Of a stretch of DNA of 64,000 bases, positions 1-8,049 are shown piece after piece. Numbering within the stretch: the first letter of the stretch is position 1; every line of letters starts with the position of its first letter. Source of the DNA: CAZQSL01 sp964595945 (GTDB lineage: Bacteria > UBP15 > UBA6099 > JAJRTR01); contig CAZQSL010000001.1 of NCBI GenBank assembly GCA_964595945.1, positions 1 to 64,000 of the forward strand. The letters are read 5' to 3'. A program made the position numbers and the translations under genes. Below the pieces are notes generated by a model that was given only the letters and a program-made list of their open reading frames with translations, was not told where the DNA came from and did not search any database.

Positions 1-1
1 C

Positions 2-133
2 AGCCCGCTCGCCATACTGCTCTCCATACTCGTCGGCGAACAGCTCGGCGGCGTACTCGGCATGTTTATCGCCACACCCATCTTCGCCGTCATCAAAGTT
101 GTCTACACACACCTTCGCCCGAAATACCAGTAA
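2..133 (+). CDS. AI-2E family transporter, C-terminal fragment
   Basis: Only the last 43 residues are in the window; the gene starts upstream. The reading frame from base 2 gives a hydrophobic stretch (SPLAILLSILVGEQLGGVLG) followed by a Gly-rich helix ending in a basic tail (LRPKYQ). This matches the C-terminal membrane segment of the AI-2E/PerM (UPF0118) permease family, where the pattern 'P..vll.lLvGg.lfGilG...a.P..a..k' is typical. These are polytopic inner-membrane proteins, often of unknown substrate. The stop lies 40 bases before the next gene, so the two may be cotranscribed. The family call rests on a short segment. Confidence 0.6.
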   Translation, partial: SPLAILLSILVGEQLGGVLGMFIATPIFAVIKVVYTHLRPKYQ

Positions 134-173
134 AATATTCACTCACCATCCAACCACCGAAAGGCAAGTCACC

Positions 174-1976
174 ATGAACACTTCTTACCTCGACTCCAAA
201 GGCATCAAATTTGAAATCGCAAACCACGCCGAAATCAAGACCGCCGGTGTCGCCGGAGCGGCAGCCACACTCAACTGTCCCAAAGACTATATCGTCTCGA
301 CATATCTCTACGACCTCGGCGGCCGCATCGCGGCCGTCTATACCGGTGGCGGCATAACCCCCGTACCCGAAGCCGTCGCAGCCGCTTTCGACGCGCCATC
401 CGCCACCCCTGTTCCCCACGAAAAAGCCACCGAACTCACCGGCCTCGCAAAACTCGACATCAATCCCCTCACCATCGCCGACCAATTCGAATCAATCTGG
501 GAAACATCCCTTTTCGACTTCCCATACATCGTTTTTTCCACATTCGGAGCCACAGAGTCCATCAAGGTCGACACGCGTGAATTCATCCGCGCAGGATTCC
601 GCGCAGCCGCCGTCATACCCCCGCAGCCAGCGCCCGGGTCCGCATTTGAAACGCTCCTGCGCCGTGGATTCATCGACCGCGTCACCGACGAAGAGCTTGC
701 CAATAAAATGCTCTCCGGCCACGACAGCCGCTGCTACATCGGATTTGACCCCACAGCCGACAGTCTCCACGTCGGCAGCCTTGTACCTATCATGGCACTT
801 GTCAACATCCAGCGCTACGGCCTGCGCCCCATCGCCCTCGTCGGTGGCGCGACTGCCCTCGTCGGTGACCCCTCCGGCAAAACCGAAATGCGCAAAATGC
901 TCACCCGCGACCAGATCAACGAAAACGCGCGCTCCATCGCCGCGCAGCTCTCGCGCTACATCTCATTCGATGGCGACACAGCAGCCACTCTCGTCAACAA
1001 CGCCGACTGGCTCGCCGGCATATCCTACATCGACTATCTCCGCGAGGTCGGCGTCCACTTCTCCGTCAACCGCATGATCAAAATGGAGTGCTTCGCCACC
1101 CGAATGGAAAAGGGACTATCCTTCATCGAATTCAACTACATGCTCATGCAGGCATACGACTTTACCCACCTTGCCGAAACCCACAACTGCTACGCCCAGC
1201 TTGGCGGCAGCGACCAGTGGGGCAACATCTGCGCCGGCAAAGACCTCGGCCACCGAGTCAAGGGGCTCGAAGTATTCGGTCGCGAAATGACCAGGACCGA
1301 CCTTCTCATCGGCGTCACGTTCCCGCTTCTCAAAAATGCGTCCGGCGGAAAATTCGGCAAAACCGAAGGCGGCAATGTCTGGCTCGATCCCGCTCGCAGT
1401 TCCCACTTCGACTTCTTCCAGTTCTGGCGCAACGCCGACGATGCCGATGTCCGGCGGCTCCTCGGACTCTTTACCACCATCCACATGGATGACGTCCGCC
1501 GCCTGACCTCCGGCAAAACAGGCTCCGAACTCAATCTCGCGAAACAAATCCTCGCATTCGCTGCCACCTGTCTCACGCACGGCATCGACGCTGCCTTCGC
1601 AGCCGCAGCCACAGCCCGTGACAAGTTCGGCGGATACGGCCCGGAATTCACAACGGAACTCGCCGCCCTCTCTCTCGCCACCCCCGCCCAGATCGAATCC
1701 TTCGCCGCCGGCTCCGGCGCAAAGGCCGACATTCCCACCATCAATGTCACAACCGCTCAGATCGCCGAAGGCATCACTATCGTCAATGCCATGCGCGAAC
1801 TCGGCCTCGTCGCATCGAACGGCGAAGCGCGCCGCCTCATCGCGCAAAATGGAGTCAGAATGGCAGGCACTCCTGTCACTTCTCACGATACGAAAATCCC
1901 CGGCGCTACACCCGGCGAATCAATCGAAATCCGCCTCGGCAAGAAGAAATACGGCCGCGTCGCCATTACCGACTGA
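174..1976 (+). CDS. tyrS: Tyrosyl-tRNA synthetase with N-terminal YbaK-type domain
   Basis: Predicted 600-residue protein. Residues 1-150 look like a YbaK/ProX aminoacyl-tRNA editing domain (GIKFEIANHAEIKTAGV, then ..ELTGL..). From about 165 onward it is a class I TyrRS: HVGS (HIGH equivalent) at 199-202, the tyrosine/ATP region GGATALVGDPSGKTEMR, KFGKT (KMSKS equivalent) at 393-397, and a C-terminal S4-type RNA-binding domain (ELGLVASNGEARRLIAQNGV). It charges tRNA-Tyr; bacterial TyrRS is normally about 400-430 residues, so the extra length is the YbaK part. ATG 174 is chosen because an upstream in-frame ATG at 99 lies inside the preceding gene. The terminator at 2041 ends the unit. YbaK domains normally deacylate mischarged tRNA-Pro; what this one edits is unknown. 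Confidence 0.93.
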   Translation: MNTSYLDSKGIKFEIANHAEIKTAGVAGAAATLNCPKDYIVSTYLYDLGGRIAAVYTGGGITPVPEAVAAAFDAPSATPVPHEKATELTGLAKLDINPLTIADQFESIWETSLFDFPYIVFSTFGATESIKVDTREFIRAGFRAAAVIPPQPAPGSAFETLLRRGFIDRVTDEELANKMLSGHDSRCYIGFDPTADSLHVGSLVPIMALVNIQRYGLRPIALVGGATALVGDPSGKTEMRKMLTRDQINENARSIAAQLSRYISFDGDTAATLVNNADWLAGISYIDYLREVGVHFSVNRMIKMECFATRMEKGLSFIEFNYMLMQAYDFTHLAETHNCYAQLGGSDQWGNICAGKDLGHRVKGLEVFGREMTRTDLLIGVTFPLLKNASGGKFGKTEGGNVWLDPARSSHFDFFQFWRNADDADVRRLLGLFTTIHMDDVRRLTSGKTGSELNLAKQILAFAATCLTHGIDAAFAAAATARDKFGGYGPEFTTELAALSLATPAQIESFAAGSGAKADIPTINVTTAQIAEGITIVNAMRELGLVASNGEARRLIAQNGVRMAGTPVTSHDTKIPGATPGESIEIRLGKKKYGRVAITD

Positions 1977-2040
1977 TCAAGCAGCAATCCCATAGTTATT
2001 CCCGCTTCCGCGGGGCTGATCACCAATCCGTCCGCCACGG

Positions 2041-2070
2041 GGCGGGGACAATTCTCCCCGCCTTTATTTT
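2041..2070 (+). terminator. Rho-independent terminator after tyrS
   Basis: Perfect 8-bp stem GGCGGGGA / TCCCCGCC with a 6-base loop, followed by TTTATTTT. It lies 65 bases after the tyrS stop. Confidence 0.85.
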
Positions 2071-2091
2071 CGATCCCTGATTCCATATAAT
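2063..2091 (+). promoter_or_regulatory. Possible sigma-70-type promoter of the hydrogenase gene
   Basis: A perfect TATAAT (2086-2091) lies 17 bases after TTTATT (2063-2068), a poor -35 that coincides with the T-tract of the tyrS terminator. It is the only good -10 before the hydrogenase gene at 2174. Confidence 0.35.
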
Positions 2092-2173
2092 CTGATATGC
2101 GGCGAAGCTGGTTGCCGTGCCCATGACAACAACGGAAACCATGTTCGCTTCCCGGTTTCCTACGGAGTAACCC

Positions 2174-3850
2174 ATGAGTCTGATCACGATAAACGAAGTC
2201 GATTGCAAGGACTGTTACAAGTGCGTCCGCTACTGTCCCGTGAAGGCAATAAGGGTCGTCAACGGCCACGCGGAAGTGGACGACGAACGGTGTCTCGCAG
2301 ACGGCGGCTGCGTGCATATCTGTCCCCAGCATGCCAAGCAGATACGCAGCGACCGCGATGTAGTGGCCGGACTGCTCGCTTCGGGACGCAAGGTTTTCGC
2401 ATCGGTGGCCCCTTCGGCCGCTGGCGTATTCGGTGAAAATACTCTCCGGCTGGTTGCCGCCCTGCGCAAACTGGGATTCGATCACATCGAGGAAACAGCC
2501 CGCACCGCCGAGGCTGTCGCCAGGGCACACGCTGATTTTATGGCCGCTTCGGACAAATCCGTCATCGCCACATCCTGTCCTGCGGTCGTTTCACTTGTCG
2601 AAAAATATTACCCTCAATACCTCGACCGTCTCGCGCCTGTACCGAGCCCGATGGTAGCCCACGCGCGCCTGCTGCGCGAAGAACACGGAGCGGAAATCGC
2701 CGTCGTCTTCATCGGCCCATGTATCGCAAAAAAGGGCGAAGCATACGAAGCCGGCATCGACGCTGTCCTGACTTTCGACGAAATTACCACATGGCTGTAC
2801 GAACTCGAAACCCCGCTGTCGGAAATCGAACCGTCACAGTTTGACAATCCCCCGGTCGGCGTGGCCGCTTTGTTCCCTCTCCGAAATGGCCTCGTCAAGA
2901 CTGCCAGCCTGCCCGATGATTCGCTCGATGAACATATCATCACCGTCGAGGGACTGACTGAAATCATGAAAGTGTTCGACGAACTCGACTCACTCACTGG
3001 CGTACGTCTCGTCGAAGCCCTTGCTTGCAAGGGCGGCTGCCTCATGGGCCCCGGCACATCGTCCGGTCCCGAGCAATGGACACGACGGGCGCAGCTTATC
3101 AAAAACGCCGCCGAAACCGGCACCGGCGCGGCGCCGTCCGACATGTCCTGCACATTCCGCGCGTGCCCGCCCAATCTTGCCATGCCTACCGAGGAGGAAA
3201 TCGCCACCATCCTGCGCCGCACCGGCAAACACTCGCCTGCCGACGAACAAAATTGCGGCGCCTGCGGCTATGACAGTTGCCGCGCCAAGGCGATAGCTGT
3301 CTTCCAGGGCATGGCCGAAGCCGAAATGTGCATCCCCTACATGCACTCGCGCGCCGAGTCTTTCGCAAATGTCATCATCAAGTCCACACCCAATGGCATC
3401 GTCACGGTCGACAGCCAGTTCCGCGTACTCGATGCCAATCCAGCATTCGAGGAAATGTTCGGCCATCCCGTTTCCGAACTCATCGGCCGTCCCATCGAAA
3501 CCGTCGTCGATCCCAACGGATTCAAGCGGGCTTTCCGCTCGGGCCGCGCATACATGCGCCCGGAGGTGACTTATGGCAACCTCACTGTCCGGGAAATGAT
3601 CTTCCCCGCAGCCAACGAAGACATGGTGATCGGTCTCTATACCGACATCACCGACGAAACCGCCCGCCATCAGAAGATGATGAACGTCAAGGCCGAAACA
3701 CTCGGCAAAGCCCGCACCGTCATCGAAAACCAGATGCGCGTCGCACAGGAAATCGCCGGTCTCCTCGGCGAAACCACCGCCGAAACAAAAGTCCTGCTCA
3801 CCCGCCTCATCGGCCTCTACGACGAGGAAGAGGGCGAAGGAAAGGAATAA
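2174..3850 (+). CDS. [FeFe] hydrogenase-like sensor with ferredoxin, 4Fe-4S and PAS domains
   Basis: 558 residues. Order: N-terminal ferredoxin domain (C11, C14, C17, C21; second cluster C40, C46, C50, with Asp43 where a fourth Cys is expected); hydrogenase H-cluster domain with ligand cysteines C135 (TSCP), C183 (GPCIAKKGE), C285 and C289 (ACKGGC); a Fer4_18/PF04060-like Cys cluster (C361, C364, C369, C386); and a PAS domain at about 397-500. The first H-cluster motif is TSCP rather than TSCCP, so the cysteine that relays protons in catalytic [FeFe] hydrogenases is missing. This and the PAS domain fit the sensory (HydS-like) class, which reports H2 or redox state rather than turning over H2 fast. 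A GGAG site lies 6 bases before ATG. The next gene, a phosphatase, begins 9 bases after the stop and is the likely output partner. Cytoplasmic. Confidence 0.88.
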   Translation: MSLITINEVDCKDCYKCVRYCPVKAIRVVNGHAEVDDERCLADGGCVHICPQHAKQIRSDRDVVAGLLASGRKVFASVAPSAAGVFGENTLRLVAALRKLGFDHIEETARTAEAVARAHADFMAASDKSVIATSCPAVVSLVEKYYPQYLDRLAPVPSPMVAHARLLREEHGAEIAVVFIGPCIAKKGEAYEAGIDAVLTFDEITTWLYELETPLSEIEPSQFDNPPVGVAALFPLRNGLVKTASLPDDSLDEHIITVEGLTEIMKVFDELDSLTGVRLVEALACKGGCLMGPGTSSGPEQWTRRAQLIKNAAETGTGAAPSDMSCTFRACPPNLAMPTEEEIATILRRTGKHSPADEQNCGACGYDSCRAKAIAVFQGMAEAEMCIPYMHSRAESFANVIIKSTPNGIVTVDSQFRVLDANPAFEEMFGHPVSELIGRPIETVVDPNGFKRAFRSGRAYMRPEVTYGNLTVREMIFPAANEDMVIGLYTDITDETARHQKMMNVKAETLGKARTVIENQMRVAQEIAGLLGETTAETKVLLTRLIGLYDEEEGEGKE

Positions 3851-3859
3851 CCACTCCCG

Positions 3860-5110
3860 ATGTACGTAGACGTCCAGATCAGGCAAATGAATAAATTTTC
3901 AGAGGAACTCTGCGGCGACTCCGTCGGTTGGCACCGCACGGAATCCGAAACGGTACTCGTCCTCGCCGACGGCCTCGGCAGCGGCGTCAAGGCCAACATC
4001 CTTTCCACCATCACGCAGCGCATCGCCCTCCTGATGTTCAAAGAACGTCTCCCCATCGACGAAGTCGTCGAAACCATAGCGTCCACTCTCCCCGTCTGCA
4101 AGGTGCGCCACATGGCATACTCCACATTCACCCTCATACGCATCGCTTCCGACGGCGCCACCGACATTGTCGAATACGACAATCCCCCAGTCTTCATATT
4201 CCGCGGCGCCATCATGGAATCCATCGAACGCACCACCCGCTCCATTGGCAAACTCACTCTCACCCACGCTCATCACCAGCTTCGCGACGGCGACACCATT
4301 GTCGTATCATCCGACGGGCTCCTCCACGCCGGCCTCGTCGACGACAAGGGCGCAGAAGAAACCTGGTCATGGAAATCAATCGGCGAAAAAATCCAGCGCG
4401 AGATCATCGCTGGCGGCGAAGCCGGCGAAATCGCATCAGCCCTCATCTCATCGGCCAAGCAGCGCTATAAGGGCCAGCCCCGCGACGATGTCTCTGTCGC
4501 CGCCCTGAAATGCCGCCCCCTCCGTGAAATAGTCCTTGCCGCCGGCCCTCCGGCAAAACCCTCCGACGACTCGGATATGGCTCGCAGATTCATTGCTTTA
4601 CCCGGCAAAAAAATCATCTGCGGCGGCACTCTCGCCCGTATCATGTCCCGCGAACTCGACATCGAAATGAAAATGGATGTCGACGCTTCTTCCCTCGATT
4701 CCGAAATACCGCCATCTATCGAAATGAAGGGCATCGACCTCGTCACCGAAGGCGTCATAACTCTCATGCACGCCATCGACGAACTCGAAAAAGGCGCTTC
4801 CAGCCGTCAACGCAAGGAAGTCCACAGCATATCATTCATGTACAATCAGCGCCGCGAACCATTCGCACCCGGCGGCAGACCGGCTCCCACTGCCATCCCG
4901 CTCGTACCGGACGACGAAACCCCTGCCCAGAAACTCGCCTCTCATCTGCGCCTCGCCGACCGCGTCACCATCCTCCTCGGCAAAGCCGCCAACGAAGCAC
5001 ACGTCGGCGCAGGACTCCCCATCCACCTCGGTCTCAAGTCACACCTCGTCCAGCACCTCGCGCAAAAACTCAGGGAACGCGGCAAAATCGTCGAAGTCAT
5101 TTCATTCTGA
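3860..5110 (+). CDS. SpoIIE-type PP2C serine phosphatase
   Basis: 416 residues. The first about 215 residues form a PP2C/SpoIIE phosphatase: the metal-binding aspartates appear in CGDSVGW, LADGLGSGVKA, VSSDG and RDDVSVAAL. The C-terminal half (from about 240, GKKIICGGTLARIM) has no motif I can name, but such a tail is common in phosphatases placed next to [FeFe] hydrogenases in clostridia and related anaerobes. The family dephosphorylates Ser/Thr on anti-sigma antagonists or other proteins. It follows the hydrogenase sensor by 9 bases, so H2 or redox sensing probably sets its activity. A STAS antagonist (29193-29555) is the only candidate substrate type in the window; a link is inference only. 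Confidence 0.85.
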   Translation: MYVDVQIRQMNKFSEELCGDSVGWHRTESETVLVLADGLGSGVKANILSTITQRIALLMFKERLPIDEVVETIASTLPVCKVRHMAYSTFTLIRIASDGATDIVEYDNPPVFIFRGAIMESIERTTRSIGKLTLTHAHHQLRDGDTIVVSSDGLLHAGLVDDKGAEETWSWKSIGEKIQREIIAGGEAGEIASALISSAKQRYKGQPRDDVSVAALKCRPLREIVLAAGPPAKPSDDSDMARRFIALPGKKIICGGTLARIMSRELDIEMKMDVDASSLDSEIPPSIEMKGIDLVTEGVITLMHAIDELEKGASSRQRKEVHSISFMYNQRREPFAPGGRPAPTAIPLVPDDETPAQKLASHLRLADRVTILLGKAANEAHVGAGLPIHLGLKSHLVQHLAQKLRERGKIVEVISF

Positions 5111-5277
5111 TTCTTTCCTGCTTCTGGCCGCCTATGTTCTCTGACAGGATGTGGCTTTCGATAGTAATCCGTATCAATAGCCGGACTTAAAGCCTTTCAG
5201 AATAATCATACGAAATATGATTTGATTTTAACCATGTATGTGTAAGTGCCATGAGTGACTTATACTGAGTATTGATA

Positions 5278-5438
5278 GAAATTCCCCATCCATTGTTATT
5301 GACGCCCCCCGGGGATAAACCCTGCCATATTGAAAAGATATTTGTATTATCCGTGTCAATCCGTGTCAGAAAGTCTTTATCGTTTTCCGATGCTACGCAG
5401 ATCATCTCGACAGACCATAACCATGTATGGGGAAATTC
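5278..5438. repeat. Dispersed repeat with inverted ends, copy A
   Basis: About 161 bases closely matching 56501-56662 (most positions agree by eye; similarity spills over to about 5262-5458). The ends are imperfect inverted repeats: GAAATTCCCCATCCATTG on the left and the complement GAATTTCCCCATACATGG on the right. The inside holds a tandem ATCCGTGTCA pair. There is no convincing reading frame shared by both copies. It sits in a 505-base gap between convergent genes, so a mobile miniature element (MITE-like) or a structured-RNA repeat is possible. Bases 5111-5261 hold nothing else I can name. Confidence 0.75.
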
Positions 5439-5496
5439 AATTGATTGTTCGTATATATGATCATCAGAATAATCTTCGACATCTCCCAAACCGCGT

Positions 5497-5526
5497 GGGG
5501 ACAAATCCCTTGCGGCATTTGTCCCC
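5497..5526. other. Strong hairpin in the intergenic region
   Basis: Perfect 10-bp stem GGGGACAAAT / ATTTGTCCCC with a 10-base loop. No T-tract follows on either strand, so it is not a classical terminator. First of three hairpins in 92 bases. Confidence 0.6.
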
Positions 5527-5538
5527 TGAAGCGATCCC

Positions 5539-5567
5539 TTTGCGGGCCGAAACCCGCAAATTCTTTT
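5539..5567 (+). terminator. Probable Rho-independent terminator
   Basis: Perfect 8-bp stem TTTGCGGG / CCCGCAAA, 6-base loop, followed by TTCTTTT. Plus-strand orientation, about 430 bases after the phosphatase stop. A third hairpin (CCCGGC / GCCGGG, 5573-5588) follows directly. Confidence 0.65.
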
Positions 5568-5615
5568 ATGGTCCCGGCATTAGCCGGGTATGTGCTGAGT
5601 CGGATGCGCTGTCTT

Positions 5616-8009
5616 TCAGAAGGCCGTCGACATCGGGTCGAGCCTCGGAATGACATCGCCGATTATTACATCCGGCGAAAGGTGGCGCGCATCGCCGTAC
5701 TGGCCATGTATGCGTACTATCACCGGGTCAGGGTAATTCTGGGGATTCTTCACCACGTCGAGTAGCGCCTCAGGCGAATAGACATTGAAATACGCGTACA
5801 TCATGCCTGTGTCGCCGGCGTTGTTGAAACCGAATATCGCATGGATGATCTGCCTCAGATAGTCGGCCTTCTGCCCTGGAGTGTGCTGTGTAAGCTTGTC
5901 GGGATTGATGCTGAGAGCGGCTGCACTGCCGCCGGTCATCAGTCCGTAATTGAGCTGCATCTGCGACGATACGCGCGCGAGCAGCCCCTTGCTGCCTGCC
6001 GATGCTTCGGGATCGACGCCATAGCTGAGGATGGCGCGCGATTTCCGCCCGTTGGGAGTCGCTCCCGTCCAGTACCCATAGAGCATGTTGGTACTCGGAG
6101 TGCTCCAGTCAGCAGCGAATTTTCTGCCCATCGGGTTTTCGCGCGAATTGATCATCACACTGACTTGTTCCTGAAGCTCACGGGCTTCCGCGTCGGCGGC
6201 GGCAATGCCGTTGCCGTATTTGGGCGCGCTTCTCAGTACGTCTCGCAAGTAGTCCGCTCCCTCAAAATCACTGCGGAGAGCGGTGATGACTTTGGGCATG
6301 TCTATGTCGAATTTTTTACCGCTCTCGATGACATACCTGATCGCGTTGATCGAGTCGGCGACTGTGCCAAGCCCGTGGATGAGGCAGCCGGAACCGGAAT
6401 ATTTGATGCCTCTGCCGCTCGTGTCACGCATGTCGATGCCGGTGTCGATGGCGCCCATGAAGGCCGAGTGAAACGGCACGGGGATGGTCGCGAGCGCTTC
6501 CGTGCAGCCATTGGCGGCTGACACCATCCTGTCGGTGAAATATTCGATGTACCTGTAGTAGAGGGTTTTGAACTCATCTACCGATTCGAATGCGGGAGCG
6601 AAGTCCGCGCCCATTTCACTCCACGTGGGAGCGAGCTGTTTCCCGGTGATCAGCGACTTTCCGTCATTGAGGGTAAGTTCGAGTATCTTCGCGAGATTGA
6701 GCCAGCTATTTGTTGTGTTGGCCGATTCCATGCCCATGACAAGGGGCTCCTGACATCCGGCGGCGCCATATAGCGGCATGTCTGCCGGCTCGACATTTTT
6801 CCCCGCGAGTGCTTTGAACACTACCGGATCGTTGAAGAACGACGGTGTGCTGTGTCCGAATTTGAACATTGTGTCGGAAACGGCCTGATAGAATTTTTCG
6901 GGTGTCGCGGGATGTACTTTCACGGAAAGGTTGGGCTGCGAATAATTGAATCTGTCGAATGCCTCGATGATGACATAAGACATATCGCAGGTGAGATCGT
7001 TGCCTGATGTGTCCATGCCGCCGATCATGATATTCTGGGAAATCGCCCAGTTGCGGTCGCCTACGCAGAAAAACGCGAGGAGGTGTCGGATCATTTCTGT
7101 GGCGAGTTCGCGGCTTTCGCCGCCCTTGCCGAAGTATGGCTGGAGCGTACGATCGAGATTGCCTACGGAGAACGCGTAGGGGTTTGGGGTCTGTTCGAGA
7201 TTCATGACCTGCCAGAGCGTGATATACGACTGGATGGCTTCATAAAGATTGGTTGCGGGCTGTGCGGGGACTCTCGCGCAGGTGGCGGAGATGAGTTGGA
7301 GTTCGGCGCGGCGGTCGGGATCGGATTCGGCATCGGCCATGCCGGCAGCGATTTTCGAGTAGCGGGCGGCCAGCTTGACAGCGGCTGTCATAGTGAGCGC
7401 GAGTGATTTGAAATAGTCGGACTTTTCGTGATCTGTGGCAGCTTTGTGTTCGCACTTGGCGATGAGAGCGTCAAGGCCTTGCCTGAGTCCCGAGGCAAAA
7501 TCGGGGACAGTGTGGCCGGTGACACGTTCGACGAAGTAAATGACTTCGCGGGTTTCGTCGCCGGTTTTTTCGTAAATTTCATTTATGCGTTTTGCATAGG
7601 GCTGTTCGCGCCAGAATTTGCGTACGGTTTCGATGCGCTCACGAGTGATCGCGCCGCCATCGGGCGTGATGTCGTTGTAAACTGCATCTTCGTCGCAGTA
7701 GCCTTCGAAGGACTGTACTTTGAATGCCGGATTTATCAGCGCATAGCTGCGAGAAAACGAGTCGGCCTCAGTACCGGCAAAAATTTCGCCGGGTCGGATC
7801 GAGAGCGGAATCATTTCGATGACGGAGTTGAGCATTTCGGCCGTGCGCATAGCTGGCGAAATCGCGGGGTCGAGTGTTTTGAGGCATTCCATCATTATTT
7901 CACGGGCAAAGAACCAGCCGTCGAGGCGTTCGGTGCTCTCGTTGGCGGCAATGATGGCCTTGATGCCCGCGTCGAGTCTTTCGGGTTTCAGTATTGTTGT
8001 GAAGTCCAT
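5616..8009 (-). CDS. Glycyl-radical enzyme (PFL/dehydratase family), substrate unknown
   Basis: 797 residues, the usual size of pyruvate formate-lyase/glycerol dehydratase-type enzymes. The thiyl cysteine is C419 in GCQEP; the GCxE form, with a Glu two residues later, is typical of glycyl-radical dehydratases and C-X lyases, whereas pyruvate formate-lyase has two adjacent cysteines. The radical glycine is most likely G769 in RIHGQY near the C terminus, a deviation from the usual RVxGY/W. ATG 8009 is chosen because GGGAG lies just upstream; an in-frame extension to 8213 would overlap the kinase gene. It follows the FGGY kinase by 40 bases and is probably cotranscribed from the LacI-controlled promoter at 9567-9595. 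No radical-SAM activase gene is nearby, so one elsewhere must serve it. Oxygen-sensitive and cytoplasmic. It is not safe to call it formate acetyltransferase. Confidence 0.85.
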   Translation of the reverse strand: MDFTTILKPERLDAGIKAIIAANESTERLDGWFFAREIMMECLKTLDPAISPAMRTAEMLNSVIEMIPLSIRPGEIFAGTEADSFSRSYALINPAFKVQSFEGYCDEDAVYNDITPDGGAITRERIETVRKFWREQPYAKRINEIYEKTGDETREVIYFVERVTGHTVPDFASGLRQGLDALIAKCEHKAATDHEKSDYFKSLALTMTAAVKLAARYSKIAAGMADAESDPDRRAELQLISATCARVPAQPATNLYEAIQSYITLWQVMNLEQTPNPYAFSVGNLDRTLQPYFGKGGESRELATEMIRHLLAFFCVGDRNWAISQNIMIGGMDTSGNDLTCDMSYVIIEAFDRFNYSQPNLSVKVHPATPEKFYQAVSDTMFKFGHSTPSFFNDPVVFKALAGKNVEPADMPLYGAAGCQEPLVMGMESANTTNSWLNLAKILELTLNDGKSLITGKQLAPTWSEMGADFAPAFESVDEFKTLYYRYIEYFTDRMVSAANGCTEALATIPVPFHSAFMGAIDTGIDMRDTSGRGIKYSGSGCLIHGLGTVADSINAIRYVIESGKKFDIDMPKVITALRSDFEGADYLRDVLRSAPKYGNGIAAADAEARELQEQVSVMINSRENPMGRKFAADWSTPSTNMLYGYWTGATPNGRKSRAILSYGVDPEASAGSKGLLARVSSQMQLNYGLMTGGSAAALSINPDKLTQHTPGQKADYLRQIIHAIFGFNNAGDTGMMYAYFNVYSPEALLDVVKNPQNYPDPVIVRIHGQYGDARHLSPDVIIGDVIPRLDPMSTAF

Positions 8010-8049
8010 TGTATGCTCCCATGTTCGGATTGGCAGACAGCCGGAAACA

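Noticed and set aside
5187..5504. 105-codon minus-strand frame across repeat A
   Set aside because: The corresponding frame is not kept in copy B, so the repeat is treated as non-coding.
5616..8009. Calling the gene pyruvate formate-lyase (pflB)
   Set aside because: It has a single active-site Cys in GCQEP rather than adjacent cysteines, and no pflA is beside it.
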